Source: Adiantum capillus-veneris | Lineage: Eukaryota; Streptophyta; Polypodiopsida; Polypodiales; Pteridaceae | Reading direction: 5' to 3' | DNA length: 64,000 nucleotides | Assembly: GCA_014529385.2 (NCBI GenBank) | Contig: CM043958.1 | Location: 92,534,435 to 92,598,434, forward strand | Part shown: one piece after another, positions 1 through 53,141 of the stretch | Position numbering within the stretch: the first letter of the stretch is position 1 | Layout of the letters: each line of letters opens with the position of its first letter | Notes under the pieces: model-generated | Told to the model about the DNA's origin: nothing | What the model saw: the letters and a program-made list of their open reading frames with translations, nothing else | Database searches by the model: none | Program-made: the position numbers and the translations under genes

Positions 1-274
1 GAAGATGAATCTCTATGAAGATGGATCTCTACTTCCCTCCCATATTGTCTACACATTGTACTGCTTAGTTCACACATTTCACGCCTTTCACCTTTCACAC
101 CTATCAACTTAGTTTAGGATTCCGCAGTATTTATATTTTGTTATCCTAGTTTAATTTATTTTTTGTCAATCTGATTTTGTATCAGAGACACCGCATTGTA
201 ACTTTCTGGTCTCATAGGTCACTTTGGCCTTTTGAAGACGTTAATATAACATTTCATTTCATTTCATTTCTCTC
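1..274 (+). repeat. TC-LINE 3' tail, truncated copy 1
   Basis: From about 80 to 274 this holds the 3' untranslated end of the LINE family seen intact at 4740-4936: a TTTGTATCAGA segment, then CATTGTAACTTTCTGGTCTC, then CTTTTGAAGACGTTAATATA, then repeated ATTTC and a short TCTCTC. No coding part precedes it, so it is a strongly 5'-truncated copy. Nothing recognisable lies in bases 1-80. Confidence 0.75.
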
Positions 275-476
275 AAATTTTACGCCTTTCACCTTTCACA
301 CCTATCAGCTTAGTTTAGGATTCCGCAGTATTTATATTTTGTTATCCTAGTTTAATTTATTTTGTTAATCTGACTTTGTATCAAATACACCGCATTGTAA
401 CTTTCTGATCTCATAGGTCACTTTGGCCTTTTGAAGACGTTAATAGAACATTTCATTTCATTTCTCTCTCTCTCTC
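275..476 (+). repeat. TC-LINE 3' tail, truncated copy 2
   Basis: A second 3' tail begins directly after the TCTC that ends copy 1 (junction 274/275) and ends with ATTTC repeats and (TC) at 464-476. The two tails share most of their sequence over about 190 bp and form a head-to-tail pair. The next LINE copy starts immediately after the (TC) run. Confidence 0.75.
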
Positions 477-1001
477 AACCCAACAGAAGGCGGACGAAGC
501 CGAGAAATGGATCAAGGTGGCCAAGAAAGGAAAAGACAAGGAGATAACGCCTACGTCCACACCCAACAACATCATTAACCAGCCACTAGAGGAGGAGCAA
601 AGGAGAAGGGTGTGCACTTTACATGTGAGAATTTGCGGTCTTAAAGACAAAGGCAATGTGGACGAAGAAGTAAAAGAACTCACAGCCTTGATGGGGATTC
701 ACGAACCGACACACACAAGGGCATGGAGAGTGGGCAACAGAAAGAAAAATGGAGGCAGTGGAGAAACCTCAAAAGAAAGAGCACTCATCCTCCGTTTTCC
801 CTCCATGGAAGCAAAGAAGTCATTCTTGAAGAAAAGACCAACTCTTAAAGAGACTGGCATCTTTCTCGGGGACGATCTCACCCTCTCGCAGATCGCTCAT
901 ATGCAGAAGTAATGCCGGAGATTAGAGCGGCAAGGGGAAAAGGCAAGATCGCTTTTTACCGAGACGGAAAAGTAGTAATACTGGAGCGACGCTCCACATG
1001 A
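477..1001 (+). pseudogene. TC-LINE copy A: ORF1-like RNA-binding region (5'-truncated)
   Basis: The reading frame is open from the (TC) boundary, through a lysine/glutamate-rich stretch, to an RRM-like block (RVCTLHVRICGL, then RAWRVGNR, then ERALILRFPS, then GIFLGDDLTLSQIAHMQK). A stop at 910-912 is bypassed by a frame change; the adjacent frame from 912 continues with PEIRAARGKGKIAFYRDGKVVI, the usual end of this domain, up to a TGA at 999-1001. That second frame is the one used by the endonuclease that follows, so ORF1 and endonuclease may originally have formed one open frame. Such domains bind the element's own RNA; here that is inferred from family resemblance. Confidence 0.6.
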
Positions 1002-1028
1002 CGGTACGAGACTTATGGGACCACACTC

Positions 1029-1835
1029 AAAGTAGCTGCCTGGAATTGCAATGGATCTATGCGTCTTGATGTGGGTGCTTTTGAGGATAGCTTTACTGGA
1101 AGAGACATCATCTTCTACTCTGAGACACACCACGCCCCGGGGCAATCCATGCCTCACATTAGTGGATATAGGTGGGAGACAGCCTACAGACAAGAGACAC
1201 GCTCAGAGCACAGAGCATAGGGATCGGGAGAAGTGGCAGTGTTATTTAGAGAGGATCTGCAGCCACTGATACATATAGCCCGCAGGGACGAGCAGGCCAG
1301 GTACATGTGGGTGACACAGAAAGCAGAGACAGGCAGATACCTCTATGTAGCTATTTGTTACTTTCCCCTGAGTACATCAGTTTATGCACCACCCAGGTGA
1401 CAATCCCCTTTCTCTATTTTGGATGATGACATATGGGAGTTCTCTAGGGACGGTGACATTATCATCCTCGGGGACTTCAATGCTAGGACTGCCCATCACC
1501 AGGCACTGTTTTATGATACTTCAGAGGAGATGCTAAGAGAGATAGATATGGCAGATACGGGCCTTTCCAGACTATCACACGATAGGGAATATACTCAGTA
1601 TGGGCGACACCTGATAGACATGGGCACTGCACATGGATTGGCCATCTTGAACGGCCTACAGAGATTTCCTGCTGCGGGAGGTTTTACATGCTTCCCACAC
1701 AGACATGGAGCCAGCACGGTGGACTATGTCATGGCACAACCGAATCTCATCTCTAGTATCCAGGATCTCACAGTTGGGCCCAGACCGGTCGGGGTGGCAG
1801 TGGATCATGCTCTTGTGTCAATGACCATCTCTTTC
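1029..1835 (+). pseudogene. TC-LINE copy A: APE-type endonuclease domain
   Basis: The domain starts with KVAAWNCNGSMRLDVGAF, the usual opening of APE-like LINE endonucleases. It continues with IIFYSETHHAPGQS (catalytic Glu region), YVAICYFPLS, ILGDFNART (GDFN motif) and a late VDHALVSM (His motif). This enzyme nicks target DNA to prime reverse transcription. The frame is broken by a stop near 1218, a frame change near 1220-1230 and a TGA at 1398-1400, so the copy is dead. The downstream part, 1419-2318, is open into the RT region and includes a basic linker (RRKKRAFLARLEQDLYQL) shared with the copy at the right edge of the window. Confidence 0.8.
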
Positions 1836-2321
1836 CAATTCAGTGTTGCACACAAGCCACGAGTAGCAGCCCCTACTCGCTACACATTCACAAGGGAGAC
1901 GGACTCTGTATACATGGACGGAATATACAGCCGCCTATGCACTAAGGACTCGGGGCGACCTTTGGAGGAGCTAACTACTATACTGACACAAACATTACAT
2001 GAGGCAGCAGCAGAAGCATACCCACACACCCAGCCTGAGCACAGCCGACGATCTGGGAGCATGCCTCAGAACAGCTGGTATGATGAGGAGTGCCGCCAGA
2101 CTAGAGCCAGACTTCAGAGGGAGGTGCTGTTGGGGGGCGTCACTCACAGACAGTCACAAATAGACTTTCGATGCCTGGTGCGGCGGAAGAAGAGGGCTTT
2201 TTTGGCTCGACTCGAGCAGGATCTCTATCAGCTATTCTTGAGTCAAGACTCGCGTGAGGCCTGGCGGCTCTTTCATGAGCAGTCCCCCCCCCCCCCTGCT
2301 ATTTCCTCCACAGAGACCTGA

Positions 2322-4712
2322 GGTCAGTACGCATCATCTTTGTACACAGTACCTGAACAGCCGCCCCTCCCGAACCCCCCCGACCCATGCCCACATACAT
2401 GTGTCTTTTTCACCGCTGAGATGGTGAAGAAAGCTATTGACAAGATGAAGACGGGGAGAGCATATGATCATGAGGGCCTAGTAGCTGATCATTTCATGCA
2501 TGCCAAAGACCTACTAGAAGAGCTTCTAGCAGTTATGTTTAACCGTGCCATGTGTGAGGGCCTACTGAACACTTGGAGCCTATCTACGATCGTACCTATC
2601 TTCAAATAAGGAGACCCCATGGAGCCTGGGAATTATCGCACTATTCTGATTGGGCACACACTGGCACGGTTGTACGCATCCATTCTTGAGCAACACCTGA
2701 GTAGATGGGCAGAGAGGGAAGGAATGCGTGCAACTGGGCAGGCAAGATTCAGGAGAGGCTTCTCTACTCTTGACCATATCCTAACACTCAGGGCCATCAT
2801 CGAGGAAGGCAGATCTCATGGGAGACCGATCTATTGTAGCTTTGTGGACTTCCGCAAAGCTTTCGACACGGTACCCAGAGCTAGACTGATGCGCAGATTA
2901 CAGGAAATGGGAGTACCCACAGAGCTCATTTGGGGGATCATGGCATTATACAGATCAGTAGTGGGGCATGTAAGCACCCCGGAGGGAGTCTCAATACCGG
3001 TTCACTCCACTATTGGGGTGAAGCAAGGTTGCCTGCTCTCTCCTACTCTTTTCGGTATGTATGTGGATGAGGTTTCTGACTACATTGACAGGGACGGGGA
3101 TAAAGCTGCACAGTTGGCACGGACATGGATTCCACTTTTGTTATATGCGGACGATATTGTGTTGATCTCCGAATCCCCAGGGGGAATGCAACGCCAATTG
3201 GATACTTTGCATACGTTTGCCCACGAAAGTGGTTTGTCTGTCAACCTTGGTAAAACCAAGGTTATGGTATTTAATACCACTCCACAGTGGATCAGGAGAT
3301 CAACACCTACATTCACATACGGCCAGGAGACTGTGGAGTACACAGACGCTTACACTTACCTTGGAGTGGTTTTTAGCGGACATGCATTCTCACTCAGAAG
3401 AGCACCAGAGACTAGACTGACTAGAGCCCACGCAGCATTGGGTAGCTTGGAGAGGATGTGTTCACAGGTTCAGTTTCAGGAACCCCGGACGAAGCTCTGG
3501 CTCTTTGACACCTTGTTGGCCTCAGCATTGCTCTATGGGGCTGAGATATGGGGACCTTCATGGGATCACCACGGCAGGCCGGGTCGCACAGACGGATGGG
3601 GGAACATGGAGAAGCCTCTCATCTCTATGATCTCGCGGCTCATTAGAGCCAAGGAATCAATACCACGGGCCATTAGCCGAGCAGAGCTGGCGGCCCCCCC
3701 ACTAGTGGTAGAGGCGCTCACCAGATCAGTCTCCTTCATAAACCGCACATGGGAACTTCCCAGAGACAGATATGCCCGCATAGCACTTGAGTCCTCCCGA
3801 CAGTTAGCCATACAAGGAGATACAACATGCTCGTATGGGGAGATGACATCATGGTTTCAGGCGCATGGGTTCAGCATAGACAGGCTGCCACCATTCCAAT
3901 ACTCATTGGATGCACCATCTCTCATTCTTACACAGTCGGAGATCACCAAGCTCATCCGCCAAGACCTGACCCCGCTAGACACCCGGAGGACATGGATACA
4001 ACCAACACAAGAACTGGGCACGAAGATGGCTTTCTACAGAGACCACCTTCTCCAACTTACGGAAGATGGTTTTGTGATGAGACCCAGATACATGGATACC
4101 CACCTGTCTCATGGGATACGGTGTGCTATTAGCTAGGTACGCACATCGTCTCACCAGCTGCAGATTGAAACCGGGAGATACAACGGAGTACCAACAGAGG
4201 CCGGGACATGCCCCTTGTGTGACCTGGAACCGGAGACAGAGCTGCATTATACATGCCGCTACCCTGTCTACTACGAGATACGAGGCGGCTTCCAATGCTT
4301 GTTCAGAGAGGGTTTTGGACCACTCTCAAGAGTAATGCGATACGAAGATCAAATATGCCTGGGTTTGTTCTTGCTAGAGCTGCGCAGACATGGAGAGAGC
4401 CTGATGAGTGGCGAGGCTAACCAGTCTCAAAGACGGATTACAGACTTCTTCAGAGCAAACACGGGACATCCGCAAGAGCCACTCCCACATCAGAGCTCCC
4501 CCTCGTCTCACACCAGAGGCACATTGATTGACCGAGCGATTGAACTGGGGAAATCCAGGCGCCCACGACTGCGCAGGACTACACAGCATCGACGGAGGCT
4601 ACGTCAAAAGATTCAAAGCACGCTGGCCAGGCATGCACGACGCCCGGTCAGACTACTAACCATGGAGGAAATTGATGAGATTCGCCAACGACCGATGCTA
4701 GATCTTTTGTGA
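2322..4712 (+). pseudogene. TC-LINE copy A: reverse transcriptase and C-terminal zinc motif
   Basis: RT motifs appear in order: RAYDHEGLVADHF, FRRGFSTLDHIL, FVDFRKAFDTVPR (motif A), GVKQGCLLSPTLFGMYVDE (motif B), LLLYADDIVLIS (motif C, YADD) and GLSVNLGKTKVMVF. After the palm come AYTYLGVVFSG and a C-terminal C2HC motif CPLCDLEPETELHYTC, then a basic tail ending at 4712. One frame runs from 2322 to 4712 but is cut by TAA at 2607-2609 and TAG at 4134-4136. The second is CAG in the copy at 61-62 kb, so it is a single C-to-T nonsense change. A TGA at 2319-2321 separates this from the preceding linker. Confidence 0.85.
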
Positions 4713-4933
4713 TTCAGCTATCCCAACTAGCCGCCCATTTTTGCTTAGTTTTCGGCTTAGCTCACATCGACCAATCTAGAATCCCATAATATATATCTTT
4801 GTTTTGTACTGTTGACTAGGTTATTTTATTTTGTTACTCTGACTTTGTATCAGATCCACCACCTTGTAACTTTCTGGTCTCATAGGTCACTATGGCCTTT
4901 TGAAGACGTTAATATAACATTTCATTTCATTTC

Positions 4934-4936
<3 letters not shown>

Positions 4937-5016
<80 letters not shown>
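4937..5016 (+). repeat. (TC)40 microsatellite at 3' end of LINE copy A
   Basis: About 80 bases of pure TC directly follow the ATTTC repeats at the 3' end of LINE copy A. Unique sequence resumes with GCGTGTTTTTTTGC. Similar runs end other copies of this family. Confidence 0.95.
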
Positions 5017-5018
<2 letters not shown>

Positions 5019-5226
5019 GTGTTTTTTTGCTAAAAAGTACTCTATTCTAATGTCTTTTGCTAGTTGATCAAGTGTATTTTAAAGCTTCATGGTGCTCGTT
5101 TATGTATCCTATGATTAAACATTAAAGAGTCATTGAGGAGGTGCATGAGCCACTTCATTTGTCCCTATTAAAGTATCATCATATTTAAAGAAGTTGACGT
5201 ACTTTATTTTTTATTCTCAAAAATAC
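5017..5226. other. Unannotated AT-rich spacer
   Basis: Low-complexity AT-rich DNA with no open frame or recognisable repeat. It separates the LINE tail from the inverted repeat. Confidence 0.5.
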
Positions 5227-5278
5227 GTCTAGTACATGTATTGGCGTATTAAACGTCCCATCTCGTATCGTGGTTGCT

Positions 5279-5459
5279 ATGCACTGACAAGCTGGAAATC
5301 AGTGTGTGTAATATTCAAGCGAGCAGCGTGGCAGATGCTGTCTAGTACATGTATTGTACAGGACGTATTAAACGTCCCATCTCGTACCGTGGTTGCTATG
5401 CATCTGCCACGCTGCTCGCTTGAATATTACACACACTGATTTCCAGCTTGTCAGTGCAT
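5279..5459. repeat. 60-bp perfect inverted repeat with 61-base spacer
   Basis: Bases 5279-5338 and 5400-5459 are exact reverse complements (60 of 60 by eye). The spacer 5339-5399 is a near copy of the sequence just left of the first arm (5227-5280): both contain CTAGTACATGTATTG and TATTAAACGTCCCATCTCGTA, but the spacer has a 7-base insertion. The order is therefore A-B-A'-B(inverted). A transcript would fold into a long perfect hairpin. It could be a small-RNA source or the product of a fold-back or template-switch event; the sequence does not decide. Confidence 0.9.
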
Positions 5460-5535
5460 GTAAGTAAGTTTCTTTGCCCATGTTCTTTTCGAATTTTCCC
5501 TATTAATTTTTGCTTGGTTTTTTGAAGGTCGTCAC

Positions 5536-5930
5536 GTGCATCAAGCAAGCCATTTTGGCCCCAAAAGAAAGAGACGAAGAGTGCTCTCAACATCGTCAAT
5601 ACAGCCCTATCAGAGAAGATTACCTCTAGAGGCAGAGTGTGCTTCTCTCAAAAGCAAAGTGGCAGCAGGAGATGAAGAAGCCGACAAACTAAAGGAGAAG
5701 TTGGAGGGCATGCGCTCTAGGACCAAGCTTGAAGGAGGAGAAATTCAGCCATCCATGGCAGAAGAGTTGAATATTATTAAGACACAAGTGCTCAACATCC
5801 AAGCCGAGGAGGAGAAGAAGGCACGTGTCACGTGCACATCTAACCCAGAAGAGCTGAATATCATTAATGCGTGAATGCTCACTATCCAGCGGAGGAGGAG
5901 AAGAAGGCATGTGTCGCGTGCACAACTAAC
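5536..5930 (+). pseudogene. Decayed coding fragment with 87-base tandem repeat
   Basis: An open frame of 112 codons (5536-5874) encodes a charged, coiled-coil-like peptide with the words LKSKVAAGDEEADKLKEKLEG and AEELNIIKTQVLNIQAEEEKK. The last part is a tandem duplication with an 87-base period (units near 5761 and 5848). Since 87 is a multiple of three the frame is kept, but the second unit acquires a stop. I do not recognise the family. It may be a fragment of a captured or retrotransposon gene; no splice-supported gene can be built here. Confidence 0.35.
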
Positions 5931-6239
5931 TTTATGTGCATGTGAACAAGCTAACCCCTATTTCTAGGGTTCAGGACAGCCTAGGAAGTATTCTGGCACC
6001 CTTATGAGCCTGTCCGCAAGACCTGCATGTCCAAGCACTTTAGATTAGTTGCTTACACTCTGATAACACATGAGCATAGCTAGTGTCTGCTACATGTAGG
6101 CACCGAGGAGTGTTCCCATACAACTGCGTTACTACCCAGCCTAGGTATTTATCTACCTGTGAAGCACCTCTTATAAGTGAGTTTATAACCTCATTAATAA
6201 GTGACATTTTTAGAAATCGTGGGATTTTTATTGGCATTG

Positions 6240-6706
6240 TCTAATACTATATATAAGTGACCCTAGAGGTCACTTTTCAAGCATAAGTCCGTAACCTCAA
6301 TACTAGCCCAAGTACCAGCGTTTTACAGTTTTCAGCCCATCCTCGACATCGGCCATAGCAAATCATCCCATAGTCTCGTTGAGCTTGCAGATACCATTCA
6401 ACATCCGTAGCGTTTTGCCTTTTCAGCCCTTAGCCTCGCAGATCCAAGCATCAGTAGGAAGATCCCCCCAGCATCTCAGCATCTAGGACCATTGTATCAA
6501 CATTTGTGCAATCTAAAGAAAATATCTCTCTAGCGATAGAGAGGGGGGCCCTTGGGGAGGGGTTTGGGACCCCATCTGGTGCTCTCTCTCTCTCTCTAGT
6601 CTTGCACATCTCTCATGAAGTAAAAGAAACCTTGAGTATGCATTGAGCACTCATCTTGAGCATTCACCATCAATCACTTCGTTGCACATTACATTGGTAT
6701 CACAGC
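6240..6706 (+). mobile_element. Possible decayed LTR end with PBS-like site
   Basis: A TATATATAAG box lies near 6248. The sequence up to ACATTACA at 6693 resembles the transcribed part of an LTR and ends in CA. One base later, 6695-6706 reads TGGTATCACAGC, one mismatch from the plant initiator-tRNA primer binding site TGGTATCAGAGC. The left LTR end and the 3' LTR were not found, and no pol frame follows, so this is a remnant at best. Confidence 0.3.
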
Positions 6707-7962
6707 TCTTTGGCAGTGTTCGGTATAGCCACTCAAGAAAAGAACCTCTCTAAGCTTTTCTATGAAAGAATCTTGTGTCCTTGCCCTGGACTTATAGGCC
6801 ACTCCCACCTTCCCTCATCATCATCATCGTCATCATCATCATCACATAATACATCGTCTCAACACATATGGGGAGGTGTACAATCACAGAGGGCTAATGA
6901 GGTATACAATGGAGAAAGTATACAATGATGATCATCCTCTGTAGTATGGCCTCAATGTCCTCCAAAGTCCGCTCTCAGGGGGGGCGTGCTCGATGCCACT
7001 CAATGTGTCAAGAAAAGAACAAAGAAGGAATTGGATTGAATAGTTTATTAGTATTATAGACGCTTGGGGATGTTGATATCAAATAACGATTAAAATTAAC
7101 TCGACACCCACTTTTGGAAACACATTATGAGGTAAACGCTTTGAGTGGAAACAACTTAATTCAAGTTTGTGTGTATCTACTCGGTGTTTGTGTATCTACT
7201 TGGTGTTTGCAGCGAGTTCAAAGTCATGCTTGTTAAGTGATGAATTGCTTACATGATGCATCTAAGATTTCCATGCACTTTGTATGTATGTATGTTATTT
7301 CACGCACACGTTTCGGGGGGCCGTCTCATTTACCCCTTGGCAAGCATAAAAGTTTTTCCCTGAAACAAGGCATTTCCTGCTGAAGTTTCGTTGTCATCCT
7401 ATGTGGAATACAAGGTTATGCATTAAACATTGTGTTTTTACATTCAGGTGGGTCTTGTGCACACTAGAAGTTTTTGGTAGCAATCTTCTCATCACTTCAA
7501 AGGAGTCTAGTACTCAACCCTTTTTTTTTTTTTTAAAGTACTACATTGGCTATTTATGAAAATGGTGCATTTTGTGAAGCAGACACGCATTGATCTTCAG
7601 AAAGAGATCAGAGTATTCAAGAAATAGAGGATTACTATGGAAACTTTTAGGAAGAGTGGGAACCCTCCCCTCAAAGAGAGAGTGGGAACTAGTACTTAAA
7701 CAATACACAGAGGAGAGAGCACTTTATAGATGCTCTGTCCACAAATCCAATCTTCAGGTATTTCTACATGAAAGCATGCACTCCCTCTGTAGCTCCTAGT
7801 TTCAAGTTCCATAATCATTGACTATTTTCATGTTGTCCCTTTCTTTGAATTACTCATATTCTTATGTTCGAATGCACCAAAATTCGCAAAAAAAGACAGC
7901 ACTTTGTACACCGTATCAGTGTGTACAGAGTCATACTGCATATAACACACACGATTGCTTAC
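6707..7962. other. No gene seen; expected to be intron of the SPIRRIG-like gene
   Basis: This contains a short ATC/TCG microsatellite near 6825-6845 and AT-rich DNA. Because the last seen exon ends in a splice donor at 7962 and the final WD40 exon is not visible, this stretch is probably intron. I searched by eye on the minus strand for the conserved BEACH-protein C-terminus and did not find it. Confidence 0.4.
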
Positions 7963-51258
<43,296 letters not shown>

Positions 51259-51760
51259 CTATGTGAGAAATTCCAGCAAGTCTCAAATCAGCTTTCAGAA
51301 GTTTTCAATCAATGCAAATAAACTTATAGCAAATGTTTTTGCTATGCATAAGTCACCACCTTGCTGACATTGTCAGATTCTGCCTATGCTATTCAGTCAA
51401 TATAAATTAATTAGGCTCATTGTTGATGAAGCAAACTTGTGTACCTCTGCACATATGCACATGTACACATACACACTCGAATATTTTTCCTTTTATGCTG
51501 TTTTCAAAGTTTCTTACTTCTTCCCCCCCCCACCCTTCCCGCCTCTCCCTTCACTATTCCTCTCCTCTCAAATCCTTCAACACTCCTCACTCCAAGGTGT
51601 CTTTACTCAGCCAGATTGGCATACAGAACTTGTTAAGTGAACAACGATACAGGAAGCCCACATGCTTTCATGCTTGATTAGAGGAGCAGTGAGTTTCAAA
51701 TGTCCAGAGCAAGGATCCTATCACCTTGGGTGCCGTGAGATGGTTATAAAACCAATGCCT

Positions 51761-52075
51761 GGGCCGCCACTTGTTTTTTCGGCAAAGATACACATTCCAT
51801 ATTTTTGCTAGCTACCTTGGAGCATTTATGTGGCACTTTCAACATCTTCCTATGGCTCGTTGACTCTTCAAATCACTATTCTTCCAAGATAGCAAGCAAC
51901 TCTCATGCCGGGGCCGCCACTTCATTTTTCGGCAAATATACACATTCCATATTTTTGCTAGCTTCCTTGGAGCATTTATGTGGCACTTTCGACATCTTCC
52001 TATGGCTGCTCAGGTGACACGTTGACTCTTCAAATCACCATTCTTCCAAGACAGCAAGCAAATCTCCTTGACAAA
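51761..52075. repeat. Tandem duplication, period 150
   Basis: GGGCCGCCAC at 51761 and 51911 start two units sharing ACACATTCCATATTTTTGCT, CCTTGGAGCATTTATGTGGC and CATCTTCCTATGGCT. The second unit has a short CTCAGGTGACAC insertion. Confidence 0.85.
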
Positions 52076-52156
52076 TGTCACATGGAGCGGATAATAAACA
52101 TAAGACATTAACATATGCAGCACTTCTTGCTCAGCTTAGCAGAAAAGGTTATCTTG

Positions 52157-53079
52157 GAGAGAGAGAAATGAAATGTTATATTGACCATCTTCAAAAGGCC
52201 AAAATGACTTATAAGACCAGACTGAGACAATCCTGGTGGATCTCGTACAATGTCTGGGTACAAAATAAAAAGAAGTGAAACAAAAGCTAAAATGAACATC
52301 AGTGTCTAAGGATGTCTGGCATCGGGCGCTTTCTGAGGATGTACTGCATTGGTTGCTGATGAGCATCGCCAATGTCCGCCTTTGTAAATAGTAGTACTAG
52401 ACATCTTCATGTCGTGCTAGAATAGTCCTGATCCTCTGATGGAGCCTCTGTCGATGTCGTGGTGACCCTCGTAGAAGTGGGCGTCTAGCTCTCCCAACCT
52501 TAATGGCTCTATCAGTCAATAGTCTACTGTGAAGCTTGCTCATCTGACTGCCGAGTCTCTGCTCTGAAGAAGTCAATGATCTCCCTCTGTGAATGTCTCC
52601 CATTGTCTAATCTCCTCAAGAGATTCTCCCTGTATCTACACAGCTCTAAGAAAAACAACTTGAGGCATCTTTGATCCTGATATCTCATGACTCTAGCCAA
52701 TGATCCAAAGCCCTCTTTGAATAGACAGTGAAAGCGGCCTCGTATCTCATATATACCGGACAATGACATATGTGATGTAACTCTGTCTCTCGCTCTATAT
52801 GACATCACTGGAAATCCTGGCCTCTATTGGTACTCTCCTAAATCTGCTAGTCTCAATCTCTAGCTGATGCGATGATGTGCGCATCTGACCAATACCGCAT
52901 CGTATCGCATGGGAAATTGAGTGTTCATATAGACAGGTCTGATCACATATCCATCCTCTGAGAGATGGAAAAGATGCTCTCTGTAGAAGATGCAATGTTG
53001 TGCGCATCTGACCAATAACACATCGCATCCATGGGAAAAATGAGTGTCCATATAGGCAGGTTTGATCACATATCCATGA

Positions 53080-53083
<4 letters not shown>
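52157..53083 (-). mobile_element. TC-LINE copy C, 5'-truncated, downstream of a (TC)n run
   Basis: On the minus strand it begins at 53083, directly after the (TC)n tail of copy D. It encodes pieces of the RT C-terminus: YREHLFHLSEDGYVIRPVYM, IYEIRGRFHCLFKEGFGSLA, RYQDQRCLKLFFLELCRYR and RRPLLRGSPRHRQRLHQRI. It ends with the family 3' tail (GGTCTTATAAGTCATTTTGG, CTTTTGAAGATGGTCAATAT) and TTTC plus a short TC run at 52157-52166. A short internal duplication brings the GYVI-P-YM segment twice. Frames are broken. Confidence 0.75.

Positions 53084-53137
<54 letters not shown>
53084..53137 (-). repeat. (TC)n tail of LINE copy D
   Basis: About 54 bases of GA on the plus strand (TC in element orientation) lie between the ATTTC repeats of copy D and the start of copy C. 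Confidence 0.95.

Positions 53138-53141
<4 letters not shown>

Larger units (their letters stand above)
477..4936 (+). mobile_element. Non-LTR retrotransposon (TC-LINE family), copy A
   Basis: This is the longest TC-LINE copy in the window. In order it carries an ORF1-like nucleic-acid-binding region, an APE-type endonuclease, a reverse transcriptase and a C-terminal C2HC zinc motif, then a 3' UTR ending in ATTTC repeats and (TC)n. It starts within coding sequence directly after a (TC) run, so it is 5'-truncated. Several frameshifts and stops make it inactive. The clade is not certain: motifs such as GVKQGC-LSPTLFG and FVDFRKAFDTVPR are typical of APE-type LINEs, but I cannot place it without a tree. 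Confidence 0.85.

Noticed and set aside
4812-5033. An open frame ending in a long Ser-Leu repeat (also at 60913, 62629 and, on the minus strand, 53267)
   Set aside because: It is translated (TC)n microsatellite joined to LINE 3' UTR, not a protein.
6255-6275. Short palindrome AAGTGACC...GGTCACTT
   Set aside because: Eight-base arms are too short to mean more than chance, although it lies near a TATA-like box.
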